Assembly (NCBI GenBank): GCA_016490735.1
Contig: JAEMWC010001436.1
Coordinates: 62,001-126,000, forward strand
Length of the DNA stretch: 64,000 bases
From: Pachyseris speciosa
Taxonomy: Eukaryota; Cnidaria; Anthozoa; Scleractinia; Pachyseridae
Direction: 5' to 3'
Shown here: positions 11,504-20,671 of the stretch, piece after piece
How the letters are laid out: each line of letters begins with the position of its first letter
Numbering within the stretch: position 1 is the stretch's first letter
Notes under the pieces: generated by a model
The model's input: only the letters and a program-made list of their open reading frames with translations
The model's database searches: none
Told to the model about the DNA's origin: nothing
Translations under genes and position numbers: made by a program

Positions 11504-12766
11504 ATGCCGCCTACAGGGACCGGTCGGACCCGCACCGGCGATGAAAATGGCCAAACAAATATGTCGTTCGATACCGCCATCTTTCGACATCTGACCACTG
11601 CACAATTACAAGAACTTTGTCGACGCAACGGCCTTCCTGCAAATGGTCGTCGCACGGCTCTAGAAAAAAGACTAAAAAACGTTGGCATTGCACGGGTAGA
11701 CGAATCCAACGATCAAACGGCAGACCGACATTTACCCTCTACAAGCCCTCCTGTTCAGCAGCGCGTGCATCCTGCCGCATTCACGGAGGAACAGATCACC
11801 GAAATCAAGCGACTGGTTCAAGACTCCGTTACAGCCGCGGCCAGAGATATTGCTAGAGAGGCCGCTCTCGCAGCCATTGGAGCTACTCAGTCACATATAC
11901 AGGCACCGTCTTCACCTGCTGCAACTCCAACATCCCAAGCCGTGACCCAAAGTATCCCAGGGAGTACTGCCTTTTTAGGCTCACAAGAACAGCATCAACA
12001 AGCTGGACAGAGTCCTCAACCAAACGATGGGCCGCTTTCGCTGGCGCCATGCCGTCAGGGAGCACCTTTTCAGGAGATTCCGGCGAACTACGTTAAAGAG
12101 ATCCAATCTGGTGAGTTCTTTGACCTTTCGAAGCTTCTTCCCAAAAACCTGTCGTTGCATGACGAAGAGGACAACCTCGTGTTGTCACTTGACAATTCTG
12201 TTATCAAGGTGTCAAAGAAAACGAAAGCATCCACGTCCATAACGGACATTGGACAGTGGACTACCGCATTTACACTGTATTTAAGTGTTTTTATTGAGAA
12301 ATTCCCCTTGCGGTCACAAGAATTACTGCAATACTTAAGCCTTATTAGGTACGCCGCCCGGGTACACAAGGGGCTGGGATGGGTCATATATGACTACAAG
12401 TTTAGGCAGAAGGCAAGCAAAAACAAATCACTAGTATGGTCCACACTTGACAGCCAATTATGGCTTACTATTTTTACAGTACCCCCAGCAGTATTGAGAG
12501 AGGAATATCCTCTTTTCACTAATGGACCCTCAAGCAGTAGTGCCATTTCAGGGGGATCATATGGGGGCACCTGCATTAACTACAACAGGTTTGCATCATG
12601 CACTAGAGATGTGTGCAAGTACAAGCACGTCTGCAACCGGTGCAGCGGGGCTCACCCTGGGTGCGAATGCCCCTCCCTTTCCAAACACCGAGAGCAAGAG
12701 GGTGTTAGGGACAAAGACAAGTACCAAGGGAACTCTAAGTCCAGTTCCTCCCGTAGACACAAGTGA
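11504..12766 (+). CDS. Retrotransposon ORF1, gag-like protein with SAP domain and Cys/His knuckle
   Basis: About 420 residues from the first ATG of the frame (11504); the frame is open further upstream (to 11450) but only from a GTG. Residues 28-60 read as a SAP domain (LTTAQLQELCRRNGLPANG, then RRTALEKRLKN), a helix-extended-loop-helix DNA-binding fold. The middle is Ser/Gln/Pro-rich and looks disordered. Near the C-terminus (about 350-390) a Cys/His cluster C-x11-C-x4-C-x5-C-x2-C reads as a zinc-binding knuckle, followed by a Lys/Ser/Arg tail. In DIRS-order elements ORF1 is the nucleic-acid-binding gag-like protein. The last 245 nt overlap the RT ORF in another frame. An alternative start at 11561 would still keep the SAP domain. 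Confidence 0.8.
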   Translation: MPPTGTGRTRTGDENGQTNMSFDTAIFRHLTTAQLQELCRRNGLPANGRRTALEKRLKNVGIARVDESNDQTADRHLPSTSPPVQQRVHPAAFTEEQITEIKRLVQDSVTAAARDIAREAALAAIGATQSHIQAPSSPAATPTSQAVTQSIPGSTAFLGSQEQHQQAGQSPQPNDGPLSLAPCRQGAPFQEIPANYVKEIQSGEFFDLSKLLPKNLSLHDEEDNLVLSLDNSVIKVSKKTKASTSITDIGQWTTAFTLYLSVFIEKFPLRSQELLQYLSLIRYAARVHKGLGWVIYDYKFRQKASKNKSLVWSTLDSQLWLTIFTVPPAVLREEYPLFTNGPSSSSAISGGSYGGTCINYNRFASCTRDVCKYKHVCNRCSGAHPGCECPSLSKHREQEGVRDKDKYQGNSKSSSSRRHK

Positions 12767-14387
12767 GGAACATATGACACTCCTCCCCACACCTATCAAT
12801 GTTAGTGAACTCGATAAAGAACTTAGGGAGCACCCTGATCGCATCTTTGTCTCCAAATTGTGTAGTTATTTGAAAACTGGGGCAGATATTGGGTATAATG
12901 GCTCCCGCATTGCTAGATTTTCACCTAATTTACCCACAGCCTTAGCACAGCCCGAAATTGTTACTGAAAATTTGGCTAAAGAAGTCGCCTTAAGGAGGGT
13001 AGCTGGCCCCTTTTCCACTCCACCGTTTCCCAATTTGCAAGTATCCCCTATAGGGCTAGTGCCTAAGAAGCACTCCACTAAGTTCCGAACAATATTTCAC
13101 CTCTCCTTTCCCAAGTCTGGAGTTACAAGCATCAATTACTCAATCTCAAAAGAGGACCATAGCTTGCAGTATGTTACCATTGACAATGCTATCTGCGGAA
13201 TTCTCCGTCATGGCAGAGGCTGTTTTCTTGCCAAAACTGACATTGAGTCGGCCTTTCGACTTTTTCCTTTAAAACCCTCAGACTATGAGCTCTTTGGCAT
13301 GTTTTGGGATGGCAAATATTATTATGACAAAGTTCTTCCGTTTGGGTTAAGAAGTGCCCCCTTTCTCTTTAATATGTTGTCAGATGCTCTCGAGTGGATC
13401 CTTCTGAATCAGTGCTATATCTCTTTTGTCTGCCATATTCTCGATGATTTCCTAATTGTTGAACCTGCCTCACCCTCTCCCCCGTTCAACCAGGCCTGTC
13501 AGGTGAGCTTGTCCGGCATGCTTCTCACATTCCGAAATCTTGGTATCCCTGTTGCAACTAACAAAACCCAAGGCCCAGACAAAGTCTTGGAGTTCATGGG
13601 CATTATCCTTGATTCAGACAAGATGGAGGCCAGGCTACCCCCTGACAAAGTCGAGCGGATCCAGACATCTCTTGCTTCTTTTGAATGCAGGAAATCCTGC
13701 ACCCTTAAGGAATTGCAGTCACTGATAGGCACCTTAAATTTTGCATGCAAAGTCGTACCTCCAGGAAGACCCTTCTTGCAACGTATGGTCAAGCTTACTT
13801 GTAATGTCACCCAACCCCACCACCACATTAAATTAAGTTCAGGGTTTTTCAAGGATCTTCTAACTTGGAAAAAATTCATTTCTCACTGGAACGGGGCTGC
13901 TTTTTTCTTATCAACTTCATGGGTAGACTCTGTTTCTTTAGAGCTCTACACTGATGCCTCGGGTGCCTTGGGCTTTGGAGGGATCTTTGGGCGGAAATGG
14001 TTTCAGGGTTGCTGGCAAAGACATCAACAGATAGGCCAGCCAGGCATAAGCATTGCTTGGCAAGAACTCTTTGTCATCGTTGTTGCCTGTCACTTGTGGG
14101 GGGATGCTTTTGCCAACAAACGCATCATCTTTTACTGTGATAATGAGTCCGTAGTTCACATTGTCAACCCAAAACGGTCTCGTATCCCAAGGGTAATGGA
14201 TCTGGTGCGGCATTTAACACTACTCACTCTAGAACACAATTTTTATCTCAAGATCATGCACATAGAAGGGAAAAAGAATGAGATTGCAGACTCCATTTCT
14301 CGCTTTCAGATGGAGAGATTTCGGTCTTTAGCGCCACATGCCGACCAAGCCCCCTGTCCAGTACCATCCATACTCCTGGAGATCTGA
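12522..14387 (+). CDS. Retrotransposon ORF2, reverse transcriptase and RNase H (DIRS order)
   Basis: 621 residues. RT core at about 170-310: PIGLVPKK, motif A AKTDIESAFR (D240), PFGLRSAP (273-280) and the catalytic HILDDFLIV (D308, D309), with Ile-Leu before the Asp pair instead of the usual Tyr-x. RNase H follows at 470-595, with acidic residues in ELYTDASG (D478), AWQELF (E515), YCDNESV (D540) and EIADSISR (D590). The protein ends about 30 residues after RNase H, so no DAM-type methyltransferase domain is present. The chosen ATG lies inside ORF1 in the +1 frame; translation by frameshift from ORF1 is the alternative. All catalytic residues are present, so the enzyme may be active (inference). 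Confidence 0.92.
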   Translation: MDPQAVVPFQGDHMGAPALTTTGLHHALEMCASTSTSATGAAGLTLGANAPPFPNTESKRVLGTKTSTKGTLSPVPPVDTSEEHMTLLPTPINVSELDKELREHPDRIFVSKLCSYLKTGADIGYNGSRIARFSPNLPTALAQPEIVTENLAKEVALRRVAGPFSTPPFPNLQVSPIGLVPKKHSTKFRTIFHLSFPKSGVTSINYSISKEDHSLQYVTIDNAICGILRHGRGCFLAKTDIESAFRLFPLKPSDYELFGMFWDGKYYYDKVLPFGLRSAPFLFNMLSDALEWILLNQCYISFVCHILDDFLIVEPASPSPPFNQACQVSLSGMLLTFRNLGIPVATNKTQGPDKVLEFMGIILDSDKMEARLPPDKVERIQTSLASFECRKSCTLKELQSLIGTLNFACKVVPPGRPFLQRMVKLTCNVTQPHHHIKLSSGFFKDLLTWKKFISHWNGAAFFLSTSWVDSVSLELYTDASGALGFGGIFGRKWFQGCWQRHQQIGQPGISIAWQELFVIVVACHLWGDAFANKRIIFYCDNESVVHIVNPKRSRIPRVMDLVRHLTLLTLEHNFYLKIMHIEGKKNEIADSISRFQMERFRSLAPHADQAPCPVPSILLEI

Positions 14388-15349
14388 ATGTTGACATCAG
14401 CTATTACCTGGGCCTATCCATTGCAGCATCAACAAAACAGACTTATACCTCGGCGGAAAAGAGATTTCTAGCATTCTGTCTTCTCTATCGACCTTCTATT
14501 GGTAAGTTCTTGCCAGTGGATGAAAGCACTCTTGTTCAATATGCTGCCTACTTGACACGGTCAATTAAGTACTCCTCTATCAAGAGTTACCTTGCTGCTG
14601 TCCGCCATTTGCACATGCGGAATGGCTATGATTTAGATCTTAAAAAGTATCCCCGCCTACAGCTGATCTGCAAAGGCATCAAACGGTCACAGGGCTGCTC
14701 TACAAGAGTCCGTCTACCTATTACAATCCATCACCTCAATCTATTTTTCTGCCTTCTTGCCATCCCACATACTTCTAACTATGATTCCCTTATGATCTGG
14801 GCGGCCATGACCCTGGCTTTCTTTGGTTTCATGCGTCTTGGTGAATTGACTTGTAACTCAAAGTATTCTTTCGAAATACATCTCTCCCCAAGCGATGTAC
14901 GCTTCCTTCCAACTTTGAGCCACCCAGATTACATGTCTATTCAGGTGAAGATTTCCAAGTGCGACCCATTTCGGGTTGGCCATACCATCCTAATTGGGAA
15001 AACGAATCAGCCTATCTGCCCTGTGAAAGCAATGAAGATGTACCTGAGGGCAAGAACCAACACCCCTGGGCCCCTCTTTCAGTATCAGTCTGGCACCCCA
15101 CTAACCAAAGATGCTTTAACTTCTGAAACTAGATCTCTCCTAGCCATGTCTGGCCTCGACCCTACGCTATATGCTGGCCACAGCTATAGAATAGGGGCCG
15201 CTACAACTGCTGCCTCTGTGGGCCTCCCCCCCTGGTTAATTAAGACTTTAGGGCGCTGGTCTTCAGATTGCTATCAAAGATACATTAGATGCCCCCATTC
15301 ACTTTTGTCAGAAGTCTCCAGTAAGCTTCTTAAGGACATGTTTAATTAG
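14282..15349 (+). CDS. Retrotransposon ORF3, tyrosine recombinase
   Basis: The frame is open from just after a TGA at 14279-14281 to TAG at 15347-15349 (355 codons) and overlaps the end of ORF2 by about 106 nt in the -1 frame. There is no ATG in the frame before the conserved region (the first encodes the Met of LHMRNG), so it is probably made by frameshift or reinitiation (inference). The N-terminal part (SAEKRFLAFCLLYRPS, then SIKSYLAAVRHLH) resembles the SAM-like core-binding domain. The catalytic domain shows FFGFMRLGEL (Arg I), a Lys in the beta region (QVKISK), GHSYRIGA (His-x-x-Arg) and LGRWSSDCYQRYI (Trp in the His/Trp position, then Tyr). This is the R-H-R-W-Y set of a recombinase that would integrate a circular DNA intermediate. 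Confidence 0.9.
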   Translation, partial: DCRLHFSLSDGEISVFSATCRPSPLSSTIHTPGDLNVDISYYLGLSIAASTKQTYTSAEKRFLAFCLLYRPSIGKFLPVDESTLVQYAAYLTRSIKYSSIKSYLAAVRHLHMRNGYDLDLKKYPRLQLICKGIKRSQGCSTRVRLPITIHHLNLFFCLLAIPHTSNYDSLMIWAAMTLAFFGFMRLGELTCNSKYSFEIHLSPSDVRFLPTLSHPDYMSIQVKISKCDPFRVGHTILIGKTNQPICPVKAMKMYLRARTNTPGPLFQYQSGTPLTKDALTSETRSLLAMSGLDPTLYAGHSYRIGAATTAASVGLPPWLIKTLGRWSSDCYQRYIRCPHSLLSEVSSKLLKDMFN

Positions 15350-15389
15350 GTTCTATACTGTACATTATTTTGCCACTGTTCTTAGCCCT

Positions 15390-15480
15390 TTCGCCGCCAA
15401 AGGCCTCCCCTTTGATGAGTAAAATCATCTGGCGTTAGACAGAGTAAAATCTATAAAGTCCCCCTTGGTGGTGAGAGGGT
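15390..15480. repeat. Imperfect hairpin with a direct pair of GAGTAAAATC
   Basis: CCCTTTCGCCGCCAAAGG at the left and CCCTTGGTGGTGAGAGGG at the right are inverted repeats about 55 bp apart. The loop contains GATGAGTAAAATCATC (itself a small hairpin) and a second GAGTAAAATC. I recall similar sequence as dispersed in coral genomes (memory only). It lies about 40 bp after the recombinase stop, so it may be a structural element of the retrotransposon or a separate small insertion. Confidence 0.55.
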
Positions 15481-15865
15481 TAGGATGAGTTTTAGTCTCA
15501 TACCAAACCGACTTCTGACCGATTCAACCTTTTGCTCTTGATCTGGATGCTAATTCTCCTTACTGACTGCCATCAAACCCCTACTGCTTTCATTATGGTG
15601 TTTTCAGATAACCCCTAGTCTATGATTTGCTCCTTACCTATTTGCTTAACGATTTTCTTTTCATTTGTAAGGAGAAATAGCATATCAATCACTCATAGGA
15701 GTGACGGTGTTAACAGGTTTAGTATAAACCTTGGTTTGTGGTTCGTCTTGGGGAATACACTGTGTGTATTTTTGGGGATGAAGTGCTCCCATACAGGTCA
15801 CACTTTGCCCCATAGACTCACTTATTTCAAAATTGTTACCATAGCAACGAGGTGAAAATCTGTTA

Positions 15866-16078
15866 GGATAAGGACCTCTTTCATTGGGGATCTTGACCCC
15901 TTTGGAGAGGGTTGGGGGATTTTGACTCCCTGGCTTGAGAGGATTATGACCTCTCCTTCAGCTCCCTAACTCGGATAGGATAAGGACCTCTCTAGCGGGG
16001 ATTACGACCCCCTGAGAGGGTTGGGGGATTATGACCCCCTGGCTGGAGAGGATTGTGACCTCTTTGCCATGTAGTGTT
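15866..16078 (+). repeat. Two G-rich direct repeats of about 112 bp
   Basis: GGATAAGGACCTCT begins units at 15866 and 15978. Each unit holds GAGAGGGTTGGGGGATT and, a little later, GAGAGGATTNTGACCTCT, itself a self-complementary variation on the same theme. It may be part of the split terminal repeats of the retrotransposon, or an independent minisatellite; the sequence alone does not decide. Confidence 0.6.
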
Positions 16079-16800
16079 AGTTTGTAGTCTTGACCTGTGC
16101 AGACATTTTTTCTGGAGCACTTTGTCCCTAACTCCCTTTATCCAACAAACTTGCTACTGTGTATTTTCTTTACTGTTCTTGGGTTGGGAGCATTAATTGT
16201 AGACTGCTAAGAAAACTTGAAGTGTTTACAAATCAAATTGATTAATTTCACCGAATTCAGTTGATTTAGACGATGGTGCCACTCGAACTTCATGTTCAAA
16301 TGGAACTACATGTAGTAAAATATATCCAATCGCGTGTAAATTTGTGTCAAGTTTGTTTAATTCGGATATATGCAAATTATTCTCGCATCGCGAAGTTGAG
16401 TTCGCTTATTTCTAACCAACTTTAGACGGACACGTAGCCTCAAATTTTAATTGCAGTAAGCTATATTTTATTTTATTTTACCTTGCCTTGACTTCGTTCA
16501 CAGTACTGCCTGAGGATAACTAGAAGTTCAGCTAATCCTCAAGTCACGTAATTCGCGTCGGCTGAGCTCACTTTCCGTTCTCTTGTCAAATCTACCTACG
16601 CCTTCTTTGAATAGATACCATAAATAAAGATTCTCTCATAAATAGGCATTTCCACATTCAATTGCTGATGTTCGTTTAAAAATACCGATATAAAGTCGCA
16701 TGTCCGCCGTTTATATAAAATAACAATAGTTTTCAAACCGCTTTGTAATTCCCGTTGCCGATGCACGGGTGCTCGGTCGTTCACGATTGAAATGTTAAAT
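16079..16800. other. Non-coding right flank of the retrotransposon block
   Basis: No gene is supported. A small palindrome at about 16508-16546 pairs CTGAGGATAACTAGAA with TTCAGCTAATCCTCAAG. Satellite A begins abruptly at the end, at the same part of the monomer (CTTTGCCTATCTTTTGCTT) at which the left flank stopped. Confidence 0.45.
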
Positions 16801-19800
16801 CCTTTGCCTATCTTTTGCTTAAAGACTGGCTTTGATTTCAGATTTGGGGATCTCCTAAATATGGGGAATTCCAATAGTTTTATCTAACCGTAAAGCTTTT
16901 CTACAGACTTGCAATTGTTGCTCTTGTTAGCGTTATGGTTAGTTGTGTCGAGATTTTCACCCTTTGCGTATGTTTTGCTTAAAGGTTGGCTTTGCTTTCA
17001 GCTTTGGGGATCTCCTAAATAGGGGGAATTCCAATAGTTTTGTCTAACGCTGAGCTTTTCTACAGATTTGCAATTGTTGGTTTTGTTGAGGCCACGGTTA
17101 GTTGGGGTAAAATTTTTTTTCTTTTTACGTAACTTTTGCTAAAAAATTGGCTTTAATTTCAGCTCTGGGGATCTCCTAAATATGGGGAATTCCAATAGTT
17201 TTGGCTAATCCTAAGTTTCCTACAGATTTCCAATTGTTGCTCTTGTTAGGGTTACGGTTAGTTGGGGTAAGATTTTTACCCTTTACGTATGTTTTTGGGA
17301 TCTCCGAAATATGGGGAATTCCAATAGTTTTATCTAAACGTAAAGCTTTTCTACAGACTTGCAATTGTTGTTCTTGTTAGCGTTATGGTTAGTTGTGGTG
17401 AGATTTTCACCCTTTGTGTATGTTTTGCTTAAAGGTTGGCTTTGCTTTCAGCTTTGGGGATCTCCTAAATATGGGGAACTCCAATAGTTTTGTCTAACCC
17501 TGAGCTTTTCTACAAATTTGCTATTGTTGGTCTTCTTAGGGTAACAGTTAGTTGGCGTAATATTTTTTTTAGCAGTTGCGTATGTTTTGCTGAAATATTG
17601 GCTTTGATTTTTTTCTTTGGGGATCTCCTGAATATGGGGATGCCAATAGTTTCGTGTAACCCTAAGCTTTTCTACAGATTTGCAATTGTTGGTCTTGTTA
17701 GGGTTACGGTTGGGTAAGGTAAGATTTTTACCCTTTGCGTATGTTTTGCTTAAAGGTTGGCTTTGATTTTAGCTTTGGGCATCTCCAAAATGTGGGAAAT
17801 TCCAATACTTTTGTCTATTCCTAAGCTTTTCTACAAATTTGCAATTGTTGGTCTTGTTAGGGTTACAGTTAGTTGGTGTGAGATTTTTTCCCTTTGCCTA
17901 TGTCTTTCTTAAAGATTAGCTTTGATTTTAGATTTGGGGAACTCCTAAATATGGTGAATTCCAATAGTTTTGTCTAACGCTGAGCTTTTCTACAAATTTG
18001 CTATTGTTGGTCTTTTTAGGGTAACGGTTACCTGGGGTAAGATTTTTACCTTTTGTGTATGTTTTGCTTAAAGGTTGGCTTTGATTTCAAATTTGAGGAT
18101 CTCCTAAATATAGGGAATTCAAATAGTTTTGGCTAACCCTAAGTTTCCTACAGATTTGCAATTGTTGGTCTTGTTAGGGTTACGGTTAGTTGGGGGAAGA
18201 TTTTTTACCCTTTGCCTATCTTTTGCTTAAAGACTGGCTTTGATTTCAGATTTATGGATCTCATAATTATGTGGAATTCCAATAGTTTTATCTAACCCTC
18301 AAGCTTTTCTACAGACTTGCAATTGTTGCTCTTGTTAGCGCTATGGTTAGTTGTGGTGAGATTTTCACCCTTTGCGTATTTTTTGCTTAAAGGTTGGCTT
18401 TGCTTTCAGCTTTGGGGATCTCCTAAATATGGGGAACTCCAATAGTTTTGTCTAACCCTGAGCTTTTCTACAAATTTGCTATTGTTGGTCTTCTTAGGGT
18501 AACAGTTAGTTGGCGTAATATTTTTTTTAGCAGTTGCGTATGTTTTGCTGAAATATTGGCTTTGATTTTTTTCTTTGGGGATCTCCTGAATATGGGGATG
18601 CCAATAGTTTCGTGTAACCCTAAGCTTTTCTACAGATTTGCAATTGTTGGTCTTGTTAGGGTTACGGTTGGGTAAGGTAAGATTTTTACCCTTTGCGTAT
18701 GTTTTGCTTAAAGGTTGGCTTTGATTTTAGCTTTGGGCATCTCCAAAATGTGGGAAATTCCAATACTTTTGTCTATTCCTAAGCTTTTCTACAAATTTGC
18801 AATTGTTGGTCTTGTTAGGGTTACAGTTAGTTGGTGTGAGATTTTTTCCCTTTGCCTATGTCTTTCTTAAAGATTAGCTTTGATTTTAGATTTGGGGAAC
18901 TCCTAAATATGGTGAATTCCAATAGTTTTGTCTAACGCTGAGCTTTTCTACAAATTTGCTATTGTTGGTCTTTTTAGGGTAACGGTTACCTGGGGTAAGA
19001 TTTTTACCTTTTGTGTATGTTTTGCTTAAAGGTTGGCTTTGATTTCAAATTTGAGGATCTCCTAAATATAGGGAATTCAAATAGTTTTGGCTAACCCTAA
19101 GTTTCCTACAGATTTGCAATTGTTGGTCTTGTTAGGGTTACGGTTAGTTGGGGGAAGATTTTTTACCCTTTGCCTATCTTTTGCTTAAAGACTGGCTTTG
19201 ATTTCAGATTTATGGATCTCATAATTATGTGGAATTCCAATAGTTTTATCTAACCCTCAAGCTTTTCTACAGACTTGCAATTGTTGCTCTTGTTAGCGCT
19301 ATGGTTAGTTGTGGTGAGATTTTCACCCTTTGCGTATTTTTTGCTTAAAGGTTGGCTTTGCTTTCAGCTTTGGGGATCTCCTAAATATGGGAAATTCCAA
19401 TACTTTTGTCTATTCCTAAGCTTTTCTATAAATTTGCAATTGTTGGTCTTGTTAGGGTTACAGTTAGTTGGTGTGAGATTTTTTCCCTTTGCCTATGCTT
19501 TTCTTAAAGATTGGCTTTGATTTCAGCTTTGGGGATCTCCTAAATATGGTGAATTCCAATAGTTTTGTCTAACGCTGAGCTTTTCTACAAATTTGCTATT
19601 GTTGGTCTTCTTAGGGTAACGGTTAGTTGGCCTAAGATTTTTTTTGCATTTGCGTATGTTTTGCTGAAATATTGGCTTTGATTTTTTTCTTTGGGGATCT
19701 CCTAAATATGGGGATGCCAATAGTTTTGTGTAACCCTAAGCTTTTCTACAAATTTGCAATTTTTGGTCTTGTTAGGGTTACGGTTAGTTGGAAAGATTTG

Positions 19801-20671
19801 AAATTCTTGCTGTGATTAAAGTTGGGGTTAGTTGGGGTAGGTTTTTTAACACTCGCATATCTTCTACTTAATGAATGGCTTTGATTTTAGCTTTTTGGAT
19901 CTCCTACATATGGGGAATTCCAATAGTTTTCTCTAACCCTAAGCTTTTCTAAATGTTTGAACTTCTGGCTGTGGGGGTAGGGGTTAGTAGGGGTAAGTTT
20001 TGATACCCTTTGCGAATGTTTTTCGCTATAATTGACTTTGATTTCAGCCTTGGGGATCTGCTAAATATGGGGAAGTCTAATAGTTTTCTCTCATCCTAAG
20101 CGTTTTTTAAGATTAAAAATTTTGGCTGTGATTAAGGTTAGGGTTAGTAGGGGGCAACATTCTTTAAACGTTGTAGATGGTTTGCTTAATGAATTTCTTT
20201 ATTTTTAGCTTTGGAGATCTCCTAAACATTGGAATTCCAATAGTTTTGTCATACACTAAGCTTTTTTACAGATTAGTAATTTTGGCTGTTGTTAGAGTTG
20301 GGGTTAGTTGGGTAACTTTTTATACCCTTTGCGAATGTTTTTCTTAATGATTGGCTTTGACTTCAGCTTTGGGGATCTCGTAAATATGGGGAAATCCTAT
20401 AGTTTTCTCCAACCTTAAGCTTTTCTAAAGATTTGCAAATTTGACTGTGTTTAAGGTTTCTGTTACTTGGGGTAAGATTTTTTAAGCTTTCCTTATGTTT
20501 TTCTTAATGAATGGCTTTGATTTCAGCTTTGAGGATCTCCTGAACATATGAAATTCCAATAGCTTTCTTTAATGCTAACCTTTTGTAAAGATTTGAACTT
20601 TTGGCTGCGGTTACGTTTGGGGTTAGTTGGGGTAAATTTTTATACCCTTTGCGAATGTTTTTGTCAATGAT
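16801..20671 (+). repeat. Satellite A array, F polarity
   Basis: About 24 monomers of roughly 160 bp in F polarity, moderately diverged, often with GGGTTACGGTTAG or GGGTTAGGGTTAG and CTAACCCTAAG. Two open frames of 75 codons at 17490 and 18448 are identical only because the underlying DNA is duplicated; they are not genes. The array ends where polarity flips at about 20672, within ATTT shared by both orientations. Confidence 0.9.
17427..19342 (+). repeat. Higher-order repeat: two copies of a 958 bp six-monomer unit
   Basis: Sequence from 17427 recurs from 18385 with an offset of 958 bp and no difference I could see over the full unit (six monomers). Identity extends to about 19385, where a third partial copy begins with monomers in a different order. 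Neighbouring monomers inside one unit differ from each other far more than the two units do, which defines a higher-order repeat. Confidence 0.85.

Larger units (their letters stand above)
10324..16800 (+). mobile_element. Non-satellite block containing a DIRS-order tyrosine-recombinase retrotransposon
   Basis: This 6.48 kb block interrupts satellite A. Its core (11504-15349, plus strand) has the gene order of DIRS-order elements: gag-like ORF, RT-RNase H ORF and tyrosine recombinase ORF, each overlapping the next and none broken by a stop. DIRS-order elements integrate through the recombinase and make no target duplication. I see no methyltransferase domain after RNase H, which would fit a Ngaro-like rather than a DIRS1/PAT-like layout (established distinction, tentative here). 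I could not identify the inverted or split direct terminal repeats, so the exact ends are unknown, and the outer 0.7-1 kb on each side may belong to other insertions. Satellite A is in R polarity on the left and F polarity on the right. Confidence 0.75.

Noticed and set aside
17490..18675. Two identical 75-codon frames (17490-17717 and 18448-18675) that might suggest a duplicated gene
   Set aside because: They are satellite A translated in one frame; the identity comes from the 958 bp higher-order repeat, and the start and stop fall at arbitrary monomer positions.
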